The position numbers and the translations under genes were made by a program. Below, in pieces: positions 6,708 through 6,851 of a stretch of DNA of 6,851 nucleotides (position 1 is its first letter; every line of letters starts with the position of its first letter). This DNA comes from Candidatus Krumholzibacteriia bacterium (GTDB lineage Bacteria > Krumholzibacteriota > Krumholzibacteriia > LZORAL124-64-63). Under the pieces are notes generated by a model, which searched no databases, was not told the DNA's origin, and was given only the letters and a program-made list of their open reading frames with translations. Where the stretch lies: contig DAOWLV010000173.1 in NCBI GenBank assembly GCA_030643455.1, positions 1 through 6,851 of the forward strand. Reading direction: 5' to 3'.

Positions 6708-6851
6708 TCAGCCCCGTGGCGGTCGAAGCACTGAGATGTCCCGACCGTCGACGAACCAGTGCAGGGCCCGCTCGATGTTATCCTTCAGGTTCTTGCGTTC
6801 GGTGATGATGTCCACCATGCCGTGCTCGAGCAGGAACTCGGAGGACTGGAA
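6708..6851 (-). CDS. accD: Acetyl-CoA carboxylase carboxyltransferase subunit beta, C-terminal end only
   Basis: Forty-seven codons and a TGA stop (6710-6708) are in the window; the 5' part lies beyond its upper edge. FQSSEFLLEHGMVDIITER followed by NLKDNI is the conserved end of AccD, whose family shows GFQ-x-EFLLEHG-x-D-x-I-x-R-x-x-L. AccD pairs with AccA to transfer the carboxyl group from biotin to acetyl-CoA, making malonyl-CoA for fatty-acid synthesis. The zinc ribbon and active-site core are outside the window, so their integrity cannot be judged. A short tail (GRDISVLRPPRG) follows the last recognisable helix. folC starts five bases downstream, so the two are almost certainly cotranscribed. 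Confidence 0.92.
   Translation of the reverse strand, partial: FQSSEFLLEHGMVDIITERKNLKDNIERALHWFVDGRDISVLRPPRG

Overview
This GC-rich window (roughly 60% by eye) carries five genes, all on the minus strand and nearly wall to wall, so transcription runs from high to low coordinates. It looks like core chromosome of a Gram-negative (diderm) bacterium. The large LptD and the phospho-transfer and lipid genes fit an FCB-type lineage (Gemmatimonadota, Eisenbacteria, Krumholzibacteriota or similar). That placement rests on LptD style only and is tentative.

Layout in transcription order: the last 47 codons of accD (acetyl-CoA carboxylase beta subunit, 6851-6708); folC (dihydrofolate/folylpolyglutamate synthase, 6702-5233); a ROK-family sugar kinase, probably glucokinase-like (5233-4256); lptD (outer-membrane LPS translocon, 1303 aa, 4256-345); a 103-base gap with a candidate promoter and a very strong ribosome binding site; then the first 80 codons of an HU-family DNA-binding protein (241-1, cut by the window edge).

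The accD-folC gap is 5 bases. The folC/ROK and ROK/lptD junctions are both TGATG, where stop and start share one base. These four genes are therefore probably one operon with translational coupling. It links fatty-acid precursor supply, folate one-carbon metabolism, sugar phosphorylation and LPS export. HU appears to be a separate unit.

I see no mobile element, CRISPR array, RNA gene, toxin-antitoxin or defence locus, and no clear undescribed system. The most interesting item is the architecture of LptD. Its periplasmic part is greatly expanded, with about eleven OstA-like repeats split by an alanine-rich linker. It also has an ambiguous lipobox-like signal, a reduced cysteine set and an acidic insertion in the barrel.
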